A stretch of DNA of 10,016 bases, taken from contig JACMJD010000097.1 of NCBI GenBank assembly GCA_014380825.1, forward strand, positions 1 to 10,016. Reading direction: 5' to 3'. Each line of letters opens with the position of its first letter. The first letter of the stretch is position 1. The notes below the pieces were generated by a model, which saw only the letters and a list, made by a program, of their open reading frames with translations, had not been told where the DNA came from and did no database searches. Below are positions 6,302 through 10,016 of the stretch, one piece after another. The DNA is from Phycisphaerae bacterium (GTDB lineage Bacteria; Planctomycetota; Phycisphaerae; Tepidisphaerales; Tepidisphaeraceae). The translations under genes and the position numbers were made by a program.

Positions 6302-7720
6302 TCAGTTATTGCCGAGAATCGGCAACTGAACGGAAACATTCCGATCCGCACCATCGTCCAAGCCCGGCGCGGCGCCGATGAATTGCTTGTCGATGCGCTT
6401 CACAGCGCGGATCGGCGGATGCGGATCGGGGAGCAGGTCGGGGGAATTGGGGCCGTCGTGGCGTTTCAGGATGTTGTAGTACTGATCTCGCTGGGCGGGG
6501 ATCCAGCCGGCGTCGCGGATCAGGCGGCAGATTTCCCGCTCGTTCAGCTTGTACGTCGTGCCGGCGGCGCTGACGACGTTCTCTTCCATCATCACGCTGC
6601 CCATGTCGTTCGCCCCGAACGTCATCGCGAGCTGGCCGATCTTCGGGCCCATCGTCACCCAGCTGGATTGGAGCGACGGGAAGTTGTCGAGATAAATTCG
6701 AGCGATGGCCAGCGTGCGGAGATAATCATCCGCGCCGGCGCTTCGAACGATGCGACCTTTCTGGATGTCCTCGAGCGTCGAATCGTCGAACTGCCCGTGA
6801 ACGGTCGGATCCCATTCGGTCGCGTGGCCCAGCGACGTGTTCTCGCGCTGGAACGGCCAGTGGATGAAAGCGGTGTAGGAGCCGTAGGTGGTGAGTGGCC
6901 AGTGGTCAGCGGCCAGTGAAGACTTGGTAAAGACTCCGGGATGTTTCTTCTCTATTTCACTGACCACTGACCGCTGACCACTGGCCACTGATGCCGCGTA
7001 GTCCTGCATATCCCGCAACGCGCTCATATGCTCGACGCGATCGCGGAGAAATTCGATATGCCCGATCAGCATCGTCGCGCTGGTGTTCAATCCTTCTTCA
7101 TGTGCGACGCGCATGACGCGCAGCCATTCGTCGCCCGTGCATTTGCCGATGCCGATTTTCTTGCGGACGCGGGGCGTGAAGATTTCTCCGCCGCCGCCGG
7201 GGATCGTCGCTAATCCTGCTGCCTTGAATCTTCGGATGATGTCGCGCACATCCATCTTGAAGAAGCGCTCGAACTCGATGAACTCCGGCGGGCTGAAGGC
7301 GTGGATGTGGATCGTCGGGAAACTCGTCTTGATGTAGCGCAGCAGGTCTTCGTACCACTCGATCGGGAGCGCATCGTTCATGCCGCCTTGCATGAGAATT
7401 TGCGTTCCGCCGATCGCGATCAGCTCGCGAATCTTCTCGCCGATCGTCTCATAGCTCAGCGTGTAGCTGTCGGCGTCGTCGTGGTCGCGACGGAAGGCGC
7501 AGAACGTGCAATGGGCGGTGCAGACGTTTGTATAGTTGATGTTCCGATCGATGACGTAGGTTCGGTAATCTTGCGGGTGCATTCGATCGACGACCGTTTG
7601 CGCCCACGTGCCAAGATCGTGGAGCGATGCGCGCTGGTAAAGCTCGAGCGCTTGCGCGTCGCTAAGCCGCGAACGGCCTTGTAAGATCGGATCGATGTCG
7701 AAGGACAGCATTTTCGGCAT
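6302..7720 (-). CDS. mqnC: Cyclic dehypoxanthine futalosine synthase (radical SAM), carrying an in-frame repeat insertion
   Basis: Radical SAM enzyme of the futalosine pathway, cyclising dehypoxanthine futalosine on the way to menaquinone. The 4Fe-4S motif is C67-x3-C71-x2-C74 in NINYTNVCTAHCTFCAF. Further MqnC hallmarks are GGTQILMQGG (104-113), HIHAFSPPEFIEF (138-150), PGGGGEIFTPRVRKKI, TSATMLIGHIE, YTAFIHWPFQRENT (282-294), SSWVTMGPKIGQLA, and MMEENVVSAAGT (377-388). The nearest alternative, aminofutalosine synthase MqnE, fits less well. Residues about 242-279 (ASVASGQRSVVSE...SSLAADHWPLTTY) have no counterpart in the family as I recall it, and are translated from the heptamer inverted repeat at 6894-6989. 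The frame is kept and all catalytic motifs remain. The C-terminal tail after 420 is also longer than typical. The start at 7720 has a weak ribosome binding site; an ATG at 7711 is an alternative. Confidence 0.93.
   Translation of the reverse strand: MPKMLSFDIDPILQGRSRLSDAQALELYQRASLHDLGTWAQTVVDRMHPQDYRTYVIDRNINYTNVCTAHCTFCAFRRDHDDADSYTLSYETIGEKIRELIAIGGTQILMQGGMNDALPIEWYEDLLRYIKTSFPTIHIHAFSPPEFIEFERFFKMDVRDIIRRFKAAGLATIPGGGGEIFTPRVRKKIGIGKCTGDEWLRVMRVAHEEGLNTSATMLIGHIEFLRDRVEHMSALRDMQDYAASVASGQRSVVSEIEKKHPGVFTKSSLAADHWPLTTYGSYTAFIHWPFQRENTSLGHATEWDPTVHGQFDDSTLEDIQKGRIVRSAGADDYLRTLAIARIYLDNFPSLQSSWVTMGPKIGQLAMTFGANDMGSVMMEENVVSAAGTTYKLNEREICRLIRDAGWIPAQRDQYYNILKRHDGPNSPDLLPDPHPPIRAVKRIDKQFIGAAPGLDDGADRNVSVQLPILGNN
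6309..6325. terminator. Hairpin at the katE-mqnC junction (weak bidirectional terminator candidate)
   Basis: TTGCCGA (6309-6315) and TCGGCAA (6319-6325) form a perfect 7-bp stem with a 3-nt loop, 8 bp past the katE stop and inside the last codons of mqnC. Neither side has a proper T-run. Its position between converging genes suggests transcript ending or 3'-end protection, but this is tentative. Confidence 0.35.
6894..6989. repeat. Palindromic element built of AGTGGYC heptamers, inside mqnC
   Basis: The left arm reads AGTGGCC-AGTGGTC-AGCGGCC-AGTGAAG from 6894. The right arm, read on the minus strand from 6989, is AGTGGCC-AGTGGTC-AGCGGTC-AGTGGTC-AGTGAAA. The outer 25 bp of the arms (6894-6918 and 6965-6989) pair with one mismatch, 19 bp of them perfectly. 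The spacer is lower in GC than the gene and holds GATGTTTCTT (6940-6949), shared with the spacer of the 3107-3187 element. Translation through it is open in the mqnC frame. Confidence 0.88.
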
Positions 7721-7846
7721 GGTCGCTCATCAGATGCTACGGAAGTAGAACGCATGGGGAAAGCGGCGAGCCGACCCGAGCACACATTTCATACGAATTG
7801 AAAGGCCACACGCGCTGGCGGCGCCTTCGCGACGTGACATCAGAAG

Positions 7847-9424
7847 ATGGGACCGGCCACGCGTCAAGCTGATGTTAGTCGGGCACGTATTCGCCTACTG
7901 AAGTTCGCTTTGCTGCTGCCGATCGTGGCGGTGGCGGTCACGGTTCTCCTGATCAATTGCTACTCGATCGCGTACCGCATCGCCCGGCCGTACACGCTTT
8001 CGCCGTGGGAATCGATGATCGTCGTCGACGCACATCGCGCGTCGCAAGGACAACCGATTTACCAGCCTCTGGATAGGGGCGCCCCGGCGCCGCACATCTA
8101 CGGGCCGCTGATGACGCACGTCGTCGCGCTGGTCTTTCGGGTTACCGGGCCGAATCTTTATGCCGCGCGGGTAATCAGTCTGATCGCGGCGCTCATCGCG
8201 TGCGCGATCTTGATTCGCATTTACGTCGACTATCGAAAACCATTCGACCTGCTGTTCGGCGCCGCGCTGATGCTCTCGCTGCAATGCCGCAGCCGCGCGT
8301 ATTTTGTGGAATCGCGACCGGACATGATCGCCTGGCTGCTGGCGACGCTGGCGCTGATCTGCTTCTACCGCGCACATCATCGCAACGCGTTTGGCCGGTG
8401 GTATCCGCTCGGTCTTGCGCTCGTGATCCTGACGTTCCTTTCCAAGCAAACGTACGCATGCTTCGCGGCTGTGCCGCTGGTAGCGATCCTGGTCTTGCAA
8501 CCGCGGCCGCTGCGGAAGCATTTGCTGTTCGCGATGCTGCCGCTCGTGTGTCTCGGTCTCACGGTGATCGTGCTGAAACAGGTTCAGCCGGTTCTTTACC
8601 ACTACATGGTGAAGGTCCCGAAGATGTATGCGATTCCGCTCGACCGCCTGAAGGTCGCGTGGGACATCCTGATCATGAGCATCCCGTTGTATCCGGCCGC
8701 GGTGGTCGGTTACTTCGTTCGGTTGCGACATGATCCCGACGGCGATGCACCGGTTGCGTGGCTCGCGCCAAAGATGATCTGGCTGATGGCTGCGTGCGGG
8801 GTCGGCTTCGCGGCGGCCGTCATGGCGTTCGGCAAGCAGTTCGCGACGATCAATTCGCTGCTGCTCGCCTGGATTCCGATGACCGTGTTTTGTTGCATCG
8901 TCATCCCATCGCTCGTGCGCGGCCTGTATCGCAGCGCGATCGCCGGGCTGGCGCTGCCGCCGCTGGGCAATTTTGCACTCCACTTTTCCGGCGCGTTCCT
9001 GATCGCCTCCCTCACGTTCGTCACGGCGTTCTCAAGCGGCAAGGACGGATTCAACTGGGACCTCGGCCACGGCACGCGCGAATACAAACACGTGATCGCC
9101 GCGGTGAAGGACCTGAGCGGCCGGGTGGTCTCGCCGGAGGATCCGACGATCCCGCTGTTCGCCAACGGATACATCGGCCGAAATCTCGATGCGGAGCTCG
9201 ATGCAACAAATCACGGAGCGATTCCGCAGAGCGTCCTCGCCGAAGTCTCGCGAGCGCACTGGCTCGTTCACGTGACGGCGGGCTACAAGTCGCAGATTTC
9301 CGAGCGATTGCTGAAAACCTGGGGCTTCAAGCGCTATCGAACGTTCGGCCGAGGATATTCGCTGTGGCTGCACACCGGCATCGGTGAGCGCAAGAGCCCG
9401 ACGACGCAACGAACATCTCCTTAA
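7847..9424 (+). CDS. Polytopic membrane protein, GT-C / family 39-like glycosyltransferase
   Basis: The 525-residue product is an integral membrane protein with about nine to eleven hydrophobic segments, for example residues 18-37, 108-125, 135-147, 160-174, 188-215, 226-243, 273-291, 310-328, 336-356 and 376-395. The first external loop contains SPWESMIVVDAHRASQGQPIYQ and HIYGPLMTHVVALVF, the layout of GT-C enzymes that take sugars from a polyprenyl-phosphate donor, with E55 and D61 as candidate catalytic or metal-binding acids. RPDMIAWLLATLAL (157-170) and FLSKQTYACFAAVPL are also typical of family 39-like proteins. A soluble C-terminal portion (about 396-525) follows. Acceptor and product are unknown; lipid, protein or polysaccharide glycosylation are all possible. 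The ATG at 7847 gives a short basic N-terminus before the first helix, but its ribosome binding site is poor. It is transcribed away from mqnC across a 126-bp gap. Confidence 0.75.
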   Translation: MGPATRQADVSRARIRLLKFALLLPIVAVAVTVLLINCYSIAYRIARPYTLSPWESMIVVDAHRASQGQPIYQPLDRGAPAPHIYGPLMTHVVALVFRVTGPNLYAARVISLIAALIACAILIRIYVDYRKPFDLLFGAALMLSLQCRSRAYFVESRPDMIAWLLATLALICFYRAHHRNAFGRWYPLGLALVILTFLSKQTYACFAAVPLVAILVLQPRPLRKHLLFAMLPLVCLGLTVIVLKQVQPVLYHYMVKVPKMYAIPLDRLKVAWDILIMSIPLYPAAVVGYFVRLRHDPDGDAPVAWLAPKMIWLMAACGVGFAAAVMAFGKQFATINSLLLAWIPMTVFCCIVIPSLVRGLYRSAIAGLALPPLGNFALHFSGAFLIASLTFVTAFSSGKDGFNWDLGHGTREYKHVIAAVKDLSGRVVSPEDPTIPLFANGYIGRNLDAELDATNHGAIPQSVLAEVSRAHWLVHVTAGYKSQISERLLKTWGFKRYRTFGRGYSLWLHTGIGERKSPTTQRTSP

Positions 9425-9438
9425 TCCGAGATTGTGCG

Positions 9439-9469
9439 TTGCAACTTTCAGCGGTATCGAAAGTATTAT
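9439..9469 (+). promoter_or_regulatory. Possible sigma-70-like promoter for the PDZ-domain gene
   Basis: TTGCAA (9439-9444) and TATTAT (9464-9469) lie 19 bp apart in a locally AT-rich 94-bp gap between the membrane protein gene and the PDZ gene. The spacing is longer than the ideal 17 bp. CTTTC/GAAAG arms (9445-9449, 9459-9463) fill the spacer. The call is by eye only. Confidence 0.35.
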
Positions 9470-9518
9470 GTATGGGATATCTCACGCACGAATCGAGTCA
9501 TTTCACACGAGGTGCAGC

Positions 9519-10016
9519 ATGTTGAAACGCAGCGTACGAATCGTAGCGAGCATCGCCCTGGCGATGTCGCTGATGGCCGGGTCTTCGGCACGGGCGCAGG
9601 ACCACGGCGAAAAGCAAGAGGGCAAGCACGAGCACCAGCAGGGTCAGGCCAAGGAGATGCCGCCGGCGAATCCGAACCAGGGCTACTTCGGCGCGAAGTT
9701 CGGCCTGATCAGCGATGAAAAGGCGGAGGAGCTCGGTCTGGATTCGCAGGATGGCGTGGTGATCATGGAAGTGATTCCCGACAGCCCGGCCGCGAAAGCG
9801 GGATTGAAGACGGACGATGTTGTGAAGAAGCTGGACGACAAAGACATTGAGGGCACCGAAGGTTTCGTCGCCGTCATGCGCGCCAGCAAGCCGGATCAGC
9901 AGTTGAAGGTCTCGATCATCCGCGAGAAGCAGCCGCAGGACATCACGGTCACGCTCGCCAAGCGCCCGGCCTCGATGGACGCGCTGGACAAGCAGATGCA
10001 AAAAGAGCGGATGGAA
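9519..10016 (+). CDS. Secreted PDZ-domain protein, N-terminal 166 residues (runs off the right edge)
   Basis: The product begins MLKRSVRIVASIALAMSLMA, a clear signal peptide with likely cleavage after A24-R25-A26 before Q27, so it acts outside the cytoplasm. Next comes a charged, Gln/His/Lys-rich linker (HGEKQEGKHEHQQGQAKE, about 29-46). Residues about 50-150 are a PDZ domain: the carboxylate-binding loop GYFGAKFGL, the typical VIMEVIPDSPAAKAGLKTDD with its SPAAKAGL turn, and RASKPDQQLKVSIIRE. There is no trypsin-like protease domain before the PDZ, so it is not an ordinary DegP/HtrA layout. It could be an adaptor or scaffold, or more domains could follow outside the window. GAGG (9509-9512) lies 6 nt before the ATG, a good ribosome binding site. 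The frame is still open at the window end. Confidence 0.88.
   Translation, partial: MLKRSVRIVASIALAMSLMAGSSARAQDHGEKQEGKHEHQQGQAKEMPPANPNQGYFGAKFGLISDEKAEELGLDSQDGVVIMEVIPDSPAAKAGLKTDDVVKKLDDKDIEGTEGFVAVMRASKPDQQLKVSIIREKQPQDITVTLAKRPASMDALDKQMQKERME

Noticed and set aside
7895..8983. 362-codon open frame on the minus strand opposite the membrane protein gene
   Set aside because: The translation is a string of R, D, Q and H without hydrophobic core or motif, which is the antisense shadow of a membrane protein.

Overview
The window is GC-rich, densely coding bacterial DNA, probably from a member of the Planctomycetota, perhaps of the class Phycisphaerae. Three things support this: the wording of the MreB N-terminus; a LuxR-type regulator whose layout I associate with planctomycetes; and the futalosine menaquinone pathway enzyme MqnC. 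Intergenic repeats built from heptanucleotide units also fit. The phylum is an inference from recalled family resemblance, not a computed result.

Layout. Positions 1-2203 form a minus-strand block, read right to left: an exported thioredoxin-fold protein fused to a degenerate MsrA-like domain, a small one-helix membrane protein, ribonuclease HI (rnhA), and the first 68 codons of mreB, which runs off the left edge. Positions 2204-3238 are sparse. They hold a strong minus-strand intrinsic terminator, several hairpins, a 14-bp tandem repeat, a doubtful small minus-strand gene (2565-2900) whose second half loses coding character, and a heptamer-built inverted repeat. A LuxR-type regulator (3239-4048) and a large KatE/HPII-type catalase (4183-6300) follow on the plus strand. 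The catalase converges, with one base between the genes, on mqnC (6302-7720, minus). A divergent plus-strand gene (7847-9424) encodes a polytopic GT-C/GT39-like membrane protein. The last gene (from 9519) encodes a secreted PDZ-domain protein and runs off the right edge.

How the genes relate. They do not form one obvious pathway. Redox themes recur: the Trx/MsrA-like exported protein, the catalase, and menaquinone synthesis by MqnC. MreB and RNase HI are housekeeping functions. The regulator next to katE is a candidate local regulator, with no direct proof.

Most unusual signal. Three stretches (313-372, 3107-3187, 6894-6989) consist of 7-bp units of different consensus. Two form long inverted repeats whose spacers share the 10-mer GATGTTTCTT. 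One lies inside mqnC in frame, adding about 38 residues to a conserved radical SAM enzyme without breaking it. This looks like a palindromic repeat element that tolerates insertion into protein-coding genes. I found no defence system, CRISPR array, transposase, tRNA or rRNA.
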